From Bacillota bacterium (GTDB lineage Bacteria; Bacillota; Clostridia; Acetivibrionales; DSM-1351): a DNA stretch of 37,147 nt. The DNA lies in NCBI GenBank assembly GCA_023431385.1, contig JAEYWA010000274.1:1-37147 (forward strand), given 5' to 3'. Under the pieces are notes generated by a model. That model was not told the origin of the DNA, searched no databases, and was given only the letters and a program-made list of their open reading frames with translations. A program made the translations under genes and the position numbers. The number at the start of each line of letters is the position of its first letter. Position 1 is the stretch's first letter. This document shows, in pieces, positions 7,286 through 15,919 of this stretch.

Positions 7286-7618
7286 TCAAATTTCGCTGTC
7301 CTCCCTCACTTCAATATAGAATCTTTGTTTTCCAAAGCCGCCATCCTCAAAAAACAACTGAAATTTTTTACCCTGGCAGGTACAATAATATCTTTGTGCA
7401 TTTACTCTTTGCTTAAAGCTTTGACCGTTCTTACTTTCCAATACCTTGCTTATTTTATAGGTACGGCCTTCCCATTCGAAGGAGGCAGGGATTAACTCTC
7501 CGGTGCTGCTGCGTCTGAAAGCTTCAGCATTAAGATAAACCCGCCGATATTGAGATGCGGGTACTTTATTTTCACTTTCTTTTTCCAATTGTTTTCCTTC
7601 ATACCCGAATGAAACCAT
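7286..7618 (-). CDS. Small dinB-linked protein (DUF6504-like), second paralogue
   Basis: 110 residues. After a ~22-residue charged leader it carries the same domain as its upstream neighbour: R-R-V-Y-L-N-A-E-A-F, then L-I-P-A-S-F-E-W-E-G-R-T-Y-K-I-S-K-V-L, then an R-Y-Y-C-x-C strand and K-F-Q-L-F-F-E-D. This plan (W-x-G-R-x-Y then a strand then L-x-F-E/D) resembles DUF6504 proteins found beside Y-family polymerases in other bacteria; that comparison is from memory. The start is 10 nt after the previous stop with a weak AAGGG inside the previous gene, so translation is probably coupled. The order dinB - paralogue 1 - paralogue 2 suggests an SOS operon. Confidence 0.6.
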   Translation of the reverse strand: MVSFGYEGKQLEKESENKVPASQYRRVYLNAEAFRRSSTGELIPASFEWEGRTYKISKVLESKNGQSFKQRVNAQRYYCTCQGKKFQLFFEDGGFGKQRFYIEVREDSEI

Positions 7619-7628
7619 AATAATTCAA

Positions 7629-7862
7629 TCATTTCCCTTCCATAAACCATTTGTTGTCCTCTAGAAAAAGATATACTTCCTTATTCATTACTCTGCACCG
7701 ATAACGAATTCCTTGACCGCCTACCTTTTGACTGGCGGCTTTTTTGAAATCAAAGACCTTGTCTATGTCGTAGCGTGTTCCATCCTCCCAGACAAAGTAG
7801 AGTGGGAGGAGAGCTCCATCCTTCGTAAAAGCGGACATAACGTCTACATAAACTTTGCGCAA
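7629..7862 (-). CDS. Small dinB-linked protein (DUF6504-like), first paralogue
   Basis: 77 residues, essentially one domain: K-V-Y-V-D-V, L-L-P-L-Y-F-V-W-E-D-G-T-R-Y-D-I-D-K-V, I-R-Y-R-C-R-V and E-V-Y-L-F-L-E-D. It aligns along its whole length with residues 24-105 of the next gene, so the pair arose by duplication. The start is TTG, chosen because AAAGGAG lies 7 nt before it and the domain begins at once. It starts 33 nt after the polymerase stop on the same strand. A role in modulating or assisting translesion synthesis is inferred from the operon only. Confidence 0.6.
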   Translation of the reverse strand: MRKVYVDVMSAFTKDGALLPLYFVWEDGTRYDIDKVFDFKKAASQKVGGQGIRYRCRVMNKEVYLFLEDNKWFMEGK

Positions 7863-7895
7863 AATAATTCTCCTTTCTGTGAAATCAATATATTA

Positions 7896-9137
7896 CTATC
7901 TAAAATACGATACGGGAAAAATAATATTTTCTTCTATAGGGTTTGCATTAAGCTTCTCATCCTTCAGCATTAAGGCTCTTTGGGCAGAGTAATGTCCATA
8001 ACGCCTTCTTACATCATCAATACATTTTTCTAAAAGCTCTTTTTTTAACCGTCTGTTGTCATCATCAAACAAACTTAGCTGGGCATATGTATCAGGCGAT
8101 ATAAGATCGGTAACCCTTACCCCGATGGAACGTATAGGCTTATCCCAGGTCCAGTTTTTCAGGAATATATCAAAGGCTTTTTCTGCAATCTCACTGCTGA
8201 CAAAGGTGTGGGTATTCAATTGTGCCTGCCTGTCGATGGTTACAAGCTCTTTGTCCCGTACATGTATTTGTATGGTTTTTCCCTTGAAGTAATGTTTCCG
8301 AAGTCTTTCAGCAACACTTTCAGAGAGAACATAAAAAAGCATTTTAACATCCTTATTGTTTTCCAGATCACGGGGTGTAGTCATACTGTTTCCGATACCC
8401 TTGATTATGCTTTCGGTACCTATAATTGAGACTGGAGTGGTGTCCAGGCCGTTGGCAAAGCTCCACAGGTACTCACCCCATTTACCAAGCAGGCCTGTGA
8501 GAACCACCGGTGAGACAGTTGCAATATCTCCGATGGTGTAGAGGCCGATTTTAGCCAATTTGCGCCAGGTAGACGGTCCAACGTATAAAAGCTCTTTTGC
8601 AGGAATAGGCCATATCTTTTGCTTATAATCGTTTGAACCTATTACCGTAACGGCATTGGGCTTTTTCAGATCGCTCCCAAGCTTTGCGAATATCTTATTC
8701 CAGGAAACGCCAACAGAAACGGTGATCCCGGTCTCGTCAATCATTCTTTTACGTATTTCATGGGCAATATGCTCACCATCTCCGAACAGACGAACCGAAT
8801 CGGTAACATCAAGCCAGTTTTCATCAATGCCAAAGGCCTCAATCTTATCGGTATAATCGTGATAGATTTCTCTTGCAAGCTTTGAAAATTTGAGATATCT
8901 ATCGTAATTTGGAGAAATGACGACCAGGCTAGGACATTTTTGCTTTGCCTGCCAGATAGCCTCGCCGGTCTTGATGCCAAAGCCCTTCGCTATATTGTTT
9001 TTAGCCAGAATAATTCCGTGCCGATGCTCAATGCTACCGCCTACAGCCACTGGCTTTTCTCTCAGTTCGGGCTGGTACAGACATTCAACGCTTGCATAGA
9101 AGTTGTTTAAATCTGAATGTAAAATTACTCTTTCCAT
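7896..9137 (-). CDS. dinB: Y-family DNA polymerase IV (translesion)
   Basis: 413 residues, the full length of a Y-family polymerase. Metal-binding residues are Asp9 (I-L-H-S-D-L-N-N-F-Y) and Asp105-Glu106 (F-G-I-D-E-N-W-L-D-V-T). The steric-gate region N-N-F-Y-A-S-V-E, the palm motif V-S-V-G-V-S-W-N-K-I-F-A-K-L-G-S-D and the little-finger domain (~240-350) are all present. The end (Q-L-S-L-F-D, ~372-377) looks like a beta-clamp-binding peptide. A LexA box lies 25 nt upstream of the ATG, so it should be induced by DNA damage. It heads an operon with two small paralogous proteins. The G-I-D-E-N variant of the usual S-I-D-E-A is common in Clostridia. Confidence 0.95.
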   Translation of the reverse strand: MERVILHSDLNNFYASVECLYQPELREKPVAVGGSIEHRHGIILAKNNIAKGFGIKTGEAIWQAKQKCPSLVVISPNYDRYLKFSKLAREIYHDYTDKIEAFGIDENWLDVTDSVRLFGDGEHIAHEIRKRMIDETGITVSVGVSWNKIFAKLGSDLKKPNAVTVIGSNDYKQKIWPIPAKELLYVGPSTWRKLAKIGLYTIGDIATVSPVVLTGLLGKWGEYLWSFANGLDTTPVSIIGTESIIKGIGNSMTTPRDLENNKDVKMLFYVLSESVAERLRKHYFKGKTIQIHVRDKELVTIDRQAQLNTHTFVSSEIAEKAFDIFLKNWTWDKPIRSIGVRVTDLISPDTYAQLSLFDDDNRRLKKELLEKCIDDVRRRYGHYSAQRALMLKDEKLNANPIEENIIFPVSYFR

Positions 9138-9161
9138 AATGGCATCCCCAATTAATTTAAT

Positions 9162-9175
9162 CGAACATATGTTCT
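9162..9175 (-). promoter_or_regulatory. LexA (SOS) box upstream of dinB
   Basis: CGAACATATGTTCT, matching the Gram-positive LexA operator CGAAC-N4-GTTCG with a perfect GAAC/GTTC palindrome. It lies 25 nt before the dinB start codon. An AT-rich stretch with TATA-like sequence follows directly (9179-9190), fitting an operator that overlaps the promoter. Confidence 0.85.
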
Positions 9176-9325
9176 GTTTTATATTATATGCCCGAATAAG
9201 GAATTTTACAAATAAAATTATTACAATTTTTAATAATTCTAAAGTGCATTAAGTAAAAATAGATTAACATAAATAATTTGGGAAAAGCATCTTAACTCAA
9301 GCTCCTTATAAGGACACTTTTTATC

Positions 9326-9354
9326 TTGTACATACAAATCCGGAATGTTATAAT
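9326..9354 (+). promoter_or_regulatory. Sigma-A promoter before the leader ORF and two-component genes
   Basis: TTGTAC (9326-9331), a 17-nt spacer and a perfect TATAAT (9349-9354). Transcription would begin near 9361, giving a leader of about 380 nt before the first response-regulator gene. Confidence 0.75.
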
Positions 9355-9387
9355 CAAAACATAATGTCAAATAGGAGGATTAACAGC

Positions 9388-9420
9388 ATGTTAACCAAAC
9401 CTGTAGGCTTGTTATTTTAA
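9388..9420 (+). CDS. Ten-codon leader ORF
   Basis: M-L-T-K-P-V-G-L-L-F followed by TAA. It is far below normal gene size, but it has an ideal AGGAGG 9 nt before its ATG and lies about 30 nt downstream of a near-consensus promoter. It sits at the head of the long leader for the two-component genes. It could be a regulatory leader peptide, or a chance frame after a strong ribosome site. Confidence 0.45.
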   Translation: MLTKPVGLLF

Positions 9421-9741
9421 TATTTCATGAAATGAAGTCGGCTTAATATGTTATAGAGACAGTTCAAGTCGATTTTCATTTACTAATTCTTATGTAGAAG
9501 TTATGGCTCTACCTTTTGCAGGGTTAATTCTCAAAAGGGCGTCATTGTAAGCAAAATTTTATTCAAACGGTAGTTGTTTTGTAAACCATTTATATTAGTC
9601 TATTATTCAAATTTCATTAACCATAATAATTATAGGTTCTAAGGTCGTTGCAGATAGTGAATATACTATCAAACAGGCTTAAACCTCCAAACTAGACTAC
9701 CCACTTTCAACTGGTAGTAATTGACTTATAGGAGCTGATTT
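9421..9741 (+). other. 320-nt untranslated leader, possible structured RNA
   Basis: No gene-sized frame is seen between the leader ORF and the first response regulator. Hairpins visible by eye: CCTTTTG / CAAAAGG (9512-9518 with 9532-9538) and ACTACC / GGTAGT (9696-9701 with 9713-9718), the latter ending about 11 nt before the ribosome site of the next gene. The ACTACC and GGTAG elements recur at 9511 and 9574, so alternative pairings are possible. No U-tract terminator is seen. I cannot match it to a known riboswitch class. Confidence 0.4.
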
Positions 9742-11337
9742 ATGTACCGATTATTAATCGTAGAAGATGAAAAATGGGAAAGAGAAGGGCTAAGGGATTT
9801 TCTTGACTGGAGGAGTCTGGGGATCGAAGTAGTAGGCTGCGCATGCAATGGTATTGAAGGCCTGACCCTATCGGAGCAAACCCATCCTGATATAATTCTC
9901 ACTGACATTAGGATGCCTAAAGTGGATGGACTTAAAATGTCTAAGAAAATCCGCAGCTTTCTTCCCGATGCAAAAATAATTATTTTAAGCGGATATAATG
10001 ATTTTGGATACGCAAAACAAACCTTCGAATTTCGTGCCTTTGACTATGTTTTAAAGCCTGTTGATAAGAATAGCATACAAGAAGTGGTATTACGTGCTAT
10101 ATCAGCTCTTAACAGTGAAAGGAGTATTGAAAGCGAAAGAGTTACGCTGAAAAGCAAATTGATGGATTATTTCTCTGAAAATAAGAATAGCCTCCTGCTT
10201 AAAATACTTGAAGGAAATGAATTGGAGTTTGCTCCAGAGGATTTTCCTATTAGATTATCCGATCCTAGAGCAAAAATAGTCATTGCTGTACTAACAATGA
10301 ACAGTGCTTCATTTATCAGCAGCAGGCTTATTACAGATCGCTTTGAAGCAATAATGAAGGAAAGAGGAATGGCCTTTTCATTAACAAAGCCCTTTAAGGA
10401 GGCTGTTTTATGCTTGGAAGCACCTGATACCCAAGAGGAACTCAGTAATAAATTACATGAGCTGGCGGTTTATCTTAGAGCTGAGCTGAATATAGACTCT
10501 ATTATATCAGTGGGAGAAGCAGTTAGTGGTTTTTCGGAGGCCGCTGCCTCATATTCTCAGGCAAGGGAAGCCTACAGCTTTAGATTCCTTGCCCAATATG
10601 GGGACATTATGTTTTATAATGAAGTAAAAGAGAAAAATTATATGAATCTGGACTTTGCACGCCCCATTGTAATAAGGGCTCATGATATAATCAATAAGCT
10701 GATGGCCGCAACCCAGAAGAACCAAAGGGAGGAATGGAGATTATTACTGGATAGCTTCCTTACCACCTTAAGAGAAGTATCACCATTAAGCAAATTAATG
10801 CTGAGCAAATTTTTTACTCAGGCAATGCTCATTATAAATCCTGCCGCCTTTAACGAAAATTCTGAAAACTTTAAAGTATACATATTGGATAAAGGCAGGT
10901 TTGAGGAGCAAATTTCAAAAATGGACACAATTGATCAAACCAAGGATTATCTGATGGATTTTTTAGAAGCTATCTCTGCCAATACAATGAATAAATCCAG
11001 CAACGCAGATGCGGAGGTTACACAAAGGGTTATTAAAATAATTGATGAGAGATATTCAGAAGAACTAGATTTAAAGTGTATATCTCAGGTTATCCATTTG
11101 ACACCTTATTATATTGGGAGTATTTTTAAGAAAAATACTGGGAAAACCTTTAATCAGTATTTATGTGATTACAGAATCGACAGAGCAAAGGAAATACTGC
11201 AAACCGGTAAAGTTAATATATCCCGGCTTTCAGAAGCAGTGGGAATAAAGAATACCTCTTATTTTTGCACACTTTTCAAGAACAGATTCGGAATCAGTCC
11301 CGGGGATTACAAAGAAATCATGAAGGGCGGACATTGA
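9742..11337 (+). CDS. YesN-like response regulator (receiver + AraC-type HTH), copy 1
   Basis: 531 residues. An N-terminal receiver domain (acid pocket E8-D9, phospho-acceptor Asp55 in L-T-D-I-R-M-P, Lys in L-K-P-V) is joined by a long helical linker (~130-420) to a C-terminal AraC-type double helix-turn-helix (~430-528; Y-Y-I-G-S-I-F-K-K-N-T-G-K-T-F-N-Q-Y and F-G-I-S-P-G-D-Y). This is the YesN layout of carbohydrate-sensing regulators in Firmicutes. AGGAG is 7 nt before the ATG. One nucleotide separates its stop from the second, similar regulator, so the two genes are co-translated. It is expected to activate importer genes downstream. Confidence 0.92.
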   Translation: MYRLLIVEDEKWEREGLRDFLDWRSLGIEVVGCACNGIEGLTLSEQTHPDIILTDIRMPKVDGLKMSKKIRSFLPDAKIIILSGYNDFGYAKQTFEFRAFDYVLKPVDKNSIQEVVLRAISALNSERSIESERVTLKSKLMDYFSENKNSLLLKILEGNELEFAPEDFPIRLSDPRAKIVIAVLTMNSASFISSRLITDRFEAIMKERGMAFSLTKPFKEAVLCLEAPDTQEELSNKLHELAVYLRAELNIDSIISVGEAVSGFSEAAASYSQAREAYSFRFLAQYGDIMFYNEVKEKNYMNLDFARPIVIRAHDIINKLMAATQKNQREEWRLLLDSFLTTLREVSPLSKLMLSKFFTQAMLIINPAAFNENSENFKVYILDKGRFEEQISKMDTIDQTKDYLMDFLEAISANTMNKSSNADAEVTQRVIKIIDERYSEELDLKCISQVIHLTPYYIGSIFKKNTGKTFNQYLCDYRIDRAKEILQTGKVNISRLSEAVGIKNTSYFCTLFKNRFGISPGDYKEIMKGGH

Positions 11338-11338
11338 T

Positions 11339-12961
11339 ATGATAAAAATGCTGATTGTTGAAGATGAAAAATGGGAGAGAGAAGGGCTGATTGACTATCT
11401 GAATTGGGAGGAACTGGGGATAGAGATTGTAGGTGCCGCCGCAAATGGAGTTCAAGGCCTGAAATTGGCCAAGAAATACTATCCTGACTTAGTAATTACA
11501 GATATAAAAATGCCCTTAATGGATGGAATTGAATTTGCTAGAGAGGTAAGCCAATTTTTGCCTGATTGCAAGTTTATATTCATTACCGGCTATGATGATT
11601 TTATATATGCCAAGGAAGCTATACGTCTGGGGGCTTATGAGTACCTCCTCAAGCCTGTGCAAAAGCATCACCTGGTAAATGCTGTAACTTTGACTACTCA
11701 GAAAATATCTGAGCAACGAAATCAGTCAAAATATATTTCAAGCCTAAAGCATCAATTAAGCGAAAGCCTGTATGAAGAAAGAGAGCGCTTCTTGATAAGC
11801 CTAATTGAGGATGAGAAAAGAGGACAGGTTGATTTTGGAATTATTGGTTTGTCAGAGTTAACTACAGGGTCATATGGATTTCTAGCCATTATATTACGTT
11901 TTGATTTTGTTTCATCCTTTCACGGAAAGGGATATAGTGAAAAGAGAATTTACCAAAAGGAGCTATTCCAGAGGATATCCAGGACTATTGGAAATGAGGG
12001 AATAGTAGCAAGAAATAACAATGAGACAAACGAGCTTATTATTTGTATTACAAATTCTGTGAATGACAGAATGTACATTCAAGATACTATCAGAAGGATC
12101 AGCCTGGAATGCCGGGAAGCAAATATGCCGGAGGCTGTTGTCGGGGTAGGAGCTTTTGTAAAAACACCTCAGTGCTTCGTTGACTCCTTTACACAGGCTA
12201 AGAGCGCATTAGAGCATATTTTTTTCAAAAGAGATCAGGAAATCCTCTTTTACGAAGATATATACGAAATGTCAGAGGTAAATGGACCAGATACTTACGC
12301 TTTGTATTCATACGCAGCAGAGTATTCAAAAAAGCTTTTAAGCGGTATAGTTTCAATGGATTCAAAGGGTATATCAACTGTGGCTGATGAGTTGTTTGAT
12401 ATGATTGAGGGGCAAACGGTTGATAAAAGCGCAGTATGTAATCTTATTGCAGGCTTGGTTGGTGAAATATCTACGCTACTGTTCAGTTATGATATATCCT
12501 TTACTCACAGACTGATAAGTGAGGATATAGTAGCTACACTGAATGAATTCATTAAGCTTGAACACATGAAGGATTGGTTTAAGGAGCTGCTGGAGCATGC
12601 CAATCGCTGCATATACGATAAAAAAAATAATAAGGAAGAAAATATTGTTTCCAAGGTTATGGAGATTATTAATAACGAGTATAACAGCAGTATAGGTGCT
12701 GAGACTATTGCACATAAGCTGGAGCTGTCCCCAAACTATCTTGGTGCTTTATTTAAAAAATATACAGGAAAAAGCTTTACTGAGACCTTGACAGATGTTC
12801 GGATGAAAAAAGCAGAGGAACTATTGATTTCCGGAAATGAAACACTTAATTATATAGCTGAAAGTACCGGGTATATAAATACTTCACATTTCTGCAAGGT
12901 TTTCAAAAAACGCTATGGAGTAAGTCCCATGGATTATAGGAAAAGGCACCAGATTACGTAA
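11339..12961 (+). CDS. YesN-like response regulator (receiver + AraC-type HTH), copy 2
   Basis: 540 residues with the same layout as the preceding gene: receiver with Asp55 (I-T-D-I-K-M-P) and L-K-P-V, a linker, then an AraC-type HTH (~440-538; Y-L-G-A-L-F-K-K-Y-T-G-K-S-F and Y-G-V-S-P-M-D-Y). The first ~120 residues are closely alike between the copies (shared start L-I-V-E-D-E-K-W-E-R-E-G-L), while linker and HTH differ more. This pattern is expected of an old tandem duplication whose outputs have diverged. The gene ends 18 nt before the kinase gene. Confidence 0.92.
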   Translation: MIKMLIVEDEKWEREGLIDYLNWEELGIEIVGAAANGVQGLKLAKKYYPDLVITDIKMPLMDGIEFAREVSQFLPDCKFIFITGYDDFIYAKEAIRLGAYEYLLKPVQKHHLVNAVTLTTQKISEQRNQSKYISSLKHQLSESLYEERERFLISLIEDEKRGQVDFGIIGLSELTTGSYGFLAIILRFDFVSSFHGKGYSEKRIYQKELFQRISRTIGNEGIVARNNNETNELIICITNSVNDRMYIQDTIRRISLECREANMPEAVVGVGAFVKTPQCFVDSFTQAKSALEHIFFKRDQEILFYEDIYEMSEVNGPDTYALYSYAAEYSKKLLSGIVSMDSKGISTVADELFDMIEGQTVDKSAVCNLIAGLVGEISTLLFSYDISFTHRLISEDIVATLNEFIKLEHMKDWFKELLEHANRCIYDKKNNKEENIVSKVMEIINNEYNSSIGAETIAHKLELSPNYLGALFKKYTGKSFTETLTDVRMKKAEELLISGNETLNYIAESTGYINTSHFCKVFKKRYGVSPMDYRKRHQIT

Positions 12962-12979
12962 ATTTCCGAGGTGGTTTCG

Positions 12980-14776
12980 ATGAAAATAATAAAAAGATTG
13001 CGTCACTTTTTTAATAACATGCATGTGGTATGGAAGTTTACACTTGCGTATTTTATAATTATTGCATTACCTGTTATCGGAACCGGATTATATATAAATG
13101 ACAGTACAAATAAGGCTGTTATTCATCAGGCAGGGCTGCTGGCCAAACAGAACCTTATGCAAAAAAGAGAGATTATCAATCAAAAAATCGAAAGTATTGA
13201 AAGAACATCAATATCTATAGCTTATAATCCTCAGATTCTCAAGTATGTAGAGGATACCTTCAAAAACAACTATCAGGGCTTTGAAGAATATAATTATACC
13301 TTTTCACCTCTGTTTAGGAACTATATCATTCAGAACAAGTATATATATGAAACCATGCTGTATCTTGATAACAGCTCCTTCCCTAGGGGATGGAATGACA
13401 TATTTCAAGTCTCGGATATTATGGGAGACGAGAGGTATGCAGATTTGTTGGACGACAACTCTGCACTGAAGAAATGGAGTTCGTTACATGATTCTAAAAC
13501 CAGAAAAATTACAGGTAACATTGGCAGAGACAAGGTTATTTCTCTGTGCCAGAAGCTAATATCCTTCAATGATAAAAGCTGTATAGGTTTACTGGAGATA
13601 GAAATTTCCGAGAAGGTGTTATTTGAAAATCTTGTTGACCCCGGCAATGGGGAGTACTTTATTGTATTTGATCAGGAAGGGAAGATTGTATCCCATAATA
13701 CATATAATTTCATGCCTCAAAAATACCAGACAGAGTTAATTCCAACTATATCGAAGGATGAAATAGAAGGAGTATATACTTTAGATAATGAAGAGCTTTT
13801 GATATATTCTATACCTTTGGTGAATATTGGATGCCGCCTGGTGGGGATTATCCCGCTGGAAAGCTTTATTAAGAGCGACGGGAATTATACTCTTATTGTT
13901 GCAGGTGTTATTATAGCTGCCCTAGTTATATTTGGAGTAATTATTTACCTGGTTACCAAACGACTTACCCGAAGATTAAAGCTGCTGGTCAAAGGACTTA
14001 AATCAGTCAGAGATGAAAATATTAACATAAAAATGCCGGTGGATACCCATGATGAGTTTGGTGAATTGGCCCAAAGCTTTAACCACATGACAGAAAGAAT
14101 CCATAGCTTGATTGAAAGGGTTTACAAGGCTCAAATTATGGAGAAGGAGTCTGAGCTTAAGGCCTTGGAGGCCCAAATCAATCCCCACTTCTTATACAAT
14201 ACCCTTTCAACCATATCCTGGATGGCCAGAAAGGCAAAGGCAGATAATATCGACCACTTATCCCTTCAGTTATCTCAGTTTTACAGGCTGGTGCTTAGTA
14301 AGGGCAAGTCTGTTATAACAGTTGAGGATGAAATAAATCTGTTAAAGTCATATGTTGAAATTGAGAAGATCAGGTTTGAAAATATGCTGGATGTTAAGTA
14401 TGACTTGGATGAGAAAGCATTGTCATATACAATGATAAAAATTATTCTGCAGCCTATTGCAGAGAATACTATTAATCACGGAATTCTCCATAAGGAGTGT
14501 AGAGGAACAATGATTGTCAAGCTTCGTCAGGACGAAGAAAATCTGTATTTTACAATTATAGATGATGGAATAGGCATGAGCAGAAGTACATTGGAGAGCA
14601 TCAAAAATGGACAGATAGTCAAGAATAGAGAAAGCGGCTATGCCATTCATAATATAATGGAACGATTAAAATCAGTATATGGAGAAAAAACCAATATAAT
14701 AATTGCAAGCCGGCCCGGTATTGGCTGTGCAGTTAGAATTGTAATACCAAAATCACCGATGTTTCCGAATTTTTGA
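12980..14776 (+). CDS. YesM-like sensor histidine kinase
   Basis: 598 residues. A membrane segment near residues 18-38 and another near ~303-325 enclose an extracellular sensor domain of about 265 residues. A HAMP domain follows (D-E-F-G-E-L-A-Q-S-F-N-H-M), then a His_kinase domain with His403 in Q-I-N-P-H-F-L-Y-N-T, and an ATPase domain with N-x-I-x-H-G and D-D-G-I-G-M. This is the YesM/LytS-type kinase group. The ATG at 12980 is preferred over an upstream GTG at 12971 because GAGG lies 8 nt before the ATG and overlaps the GTG. With one kinase and two regulators, it may phosphorylate both. Confidence 0.93.
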   Translation: MKIIKRLRHFFNNMHVVWKFTLAYFIIIALPVIGTGLYINDSTNKAVIHQAGLLAKQNLMQKREIINQKIESIERTSISIAYNPQILKYVEDTFKNNYQGFEEYNYTFSPLFRNYIIQNKYIYETMLYLDNSSFPRGWNDIFQVSDIMGDERYADLLDDNSALKKWSSLHDSKTRKITGNIGRDKVISLCQKLISFNDKSCIGLLEIEISEKVLFENLVDPGNGEYFIVFDQEGKIVSHNTYNFMPQKYQTELIPTISKDEIEGVYTLDNEELLIYSIPLVNIGCRLVGIIPLESFIKSDGNYTLIVAGVIIAALVIFGVIIYLVTKRLTRRLKLLVKGLKSVRDENINIKMPVDTHDEFGELAQSFNHMTERIHSLIERVYKAQIMEKESELKALEAQINPHFLYNTLSTISWMARKAKADNIDHLSLQLSQFYRLVLSKGKSVITVEDEINLLKSYVEIEKIRFENMLDVKYDLDEKALSYTMIKIILQPIAENTINHGILHKECRGTMIVKLRQDEENLYFTIIDDGIGMSRSTLESIKNGQIVKNRESGYAIHNIMERLKSVYGEKTNIIIASRPGIGCAVRIVIPKSPMFPNF

Positions 14777-14797
14777 TATAGGAATTGGTTTAGAAAA

Positions 14798-14826
14798 TTG
14801 AACAGGCGGCAGATCACACCTATAAT
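14798..14826 (+). promoter_or_regulatory. Sigma-A promoter of the sugar-importer operon
   Basis: TTGAAC (14798-14803), 17-nt spacer, TATAAT (14821-14826). Expected start near 14833, about 93 nt before the first permease start. This is the likely control point for the AraC-type regulators encoded just upstream. Confidence 0.75.
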
Positions 14827-14925
14827 AAACTTGTAAGTAATTAAAAGGTGTGTATTCTGTACCTGTTATATGTAAACCAATACATTTATTCATTCTTATG
14901 TCAACTTTCGGAAAGGTGTGTTACA

Positions 14926-15906
14926 ATGAAGCAAGAAATCGTCGTTACCAACAATGAACTTCCTGGCAAACCAAAGAGAGCATTTCGGAAAGTTTTTTAT
15001 GAACAAAGATATTTGATGATTCTGGTACTCCCTGTAGTGTTATGGATGTTTATATTCAATTATATTCCAATGTTGGGCCTTGTAATATCTTTTAAGGAAT
15101 ATAATCCTTTTCTGGGTCCTCTTGATGGCTTTATTAAAAGTCCTTGGGTGGGTTTAGATCATTTTATTGAAGCATTTTCAGATAAGTACTTTCTATATTC
15201 CCTTTGGAATACAATTTATTACAGTGTTCTGAATCTCATTGTTGGATTTCCTTTTCCAATAATTTTCGCAATTCTTCTTAATGAATTGGTACATACAAAA
15301 TTTAAGAAGTTTGTTCAAACAGTGAGTTATCTCCCTCACTTTATTTCTTGGGTTTTTGTAATCGGTTTCATATATGTTATATTTGCTGTTGATAATGGTA
15401 TGATAAATGGTATTTTGTTGAAGCTCGGTATTGTTGATGAAGCAGTACCCTTCCTGGCAACACCTGAATATGTGCCAGCAATAGTCATACTATCTCAGGT
15501 ATGGAAATCCTTTGGATGGAACTCTATCATCTATATTGCAGCCATAACCAATATTGATCCTACTATGTATGAAGCAGCTACTGTGGATGGAGCAGGCAGA
15601 TTTGCAAAAATCAGATACATCACTTTGCCATCCATAAAGCCTACCATTGTAATTTTGCTGATATTCAACATAGGTGGACTCATAAGTGCGAATTTTGGTT
15701 TGTTCGAACAGATGTATCTCCTTTCAAACTCAATGATTCAGGATGCAACCGAGATTGTGGACACCTATACCTATAAAATGGGAATAGTGTTATCAAGGTA
15801 TTCCTATGCTACTGCGGTAGGCTTGTTCAGGTCGGTTGTGGCAGTTATTCTTCTATCCGGTGCAAATTTTGTTTCAAAGAAATTAACCGGCGAAAGTCTA
15901 TACTAA
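14926..15906 (+). CDS. CUT1-type sugar ABC transporter permease (LplB-like)
   Basis: 326 residues with six predicted membrane segments. The conserved EAA loop is E-A-A-T-V-D-G-A-G-R-F-A-K-I-R-Y-I-T-L-P-S. The N-terminal V-L-P-V-V-L-W-M-F-I-F-N-Y-I-P-M-L-G motif marks the LplB/UgpA branch, which imports plant-derived oligosaccharides in Firmicutes. A longer frame begins at 14848, but AAAGGTG lies 7 nt before the ATG used here and the family starts at this point. It is followed by the second permease after 13 nt. No ATPase gene is in the cluster, as is common for this group, which shares an MsmK-like ATPase encoded elsewhere. Confidence 0.93.
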   Translation: MKQEIVVTNNELPGKPKRAFRKVFYEQRYLMILVLPVVLWMFIFNYIPMLGLVISFKEYNPFLGPLDGFIKSPWVGLDHFIEAFSDKYFLYSLWNTIYYSVLNLIVGFPFPIIFAILLNELVHTKFKKFVQTVSYLPHFISWVFVIGFIYVIFAVDNGMINGILLKLGIVDEAVPFLATPEYVPAIVILSQVWKSFGWNSIIYIAAITNIDPTMYEAATVDGAGRFAKIRYITLPSIKPTIVILLIFNIGGLISANFGLFEQMYLLSNSMIQDATEIVDTYTYKMGIVLSRYSYATAVGLFRSVVAVILLSGANFVSKKLTGESLY

Positions 15907-15919
15907 GGGAGGAAAAATC

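Noticed and set aside
14815..14920. CACACC / GGTGTG pairing that could mask the permease ribosome site
   Set aside because: The CACACC lies inside the promoter spacer, upstream of the expected transcription start, so it is not in the mRNA.
14848..14925. N-terminal extension of the first permease
   Set aside because: The extra 26 residues have no ribosome site before them and family members start at the internal ATG with its own AAAGGTG.
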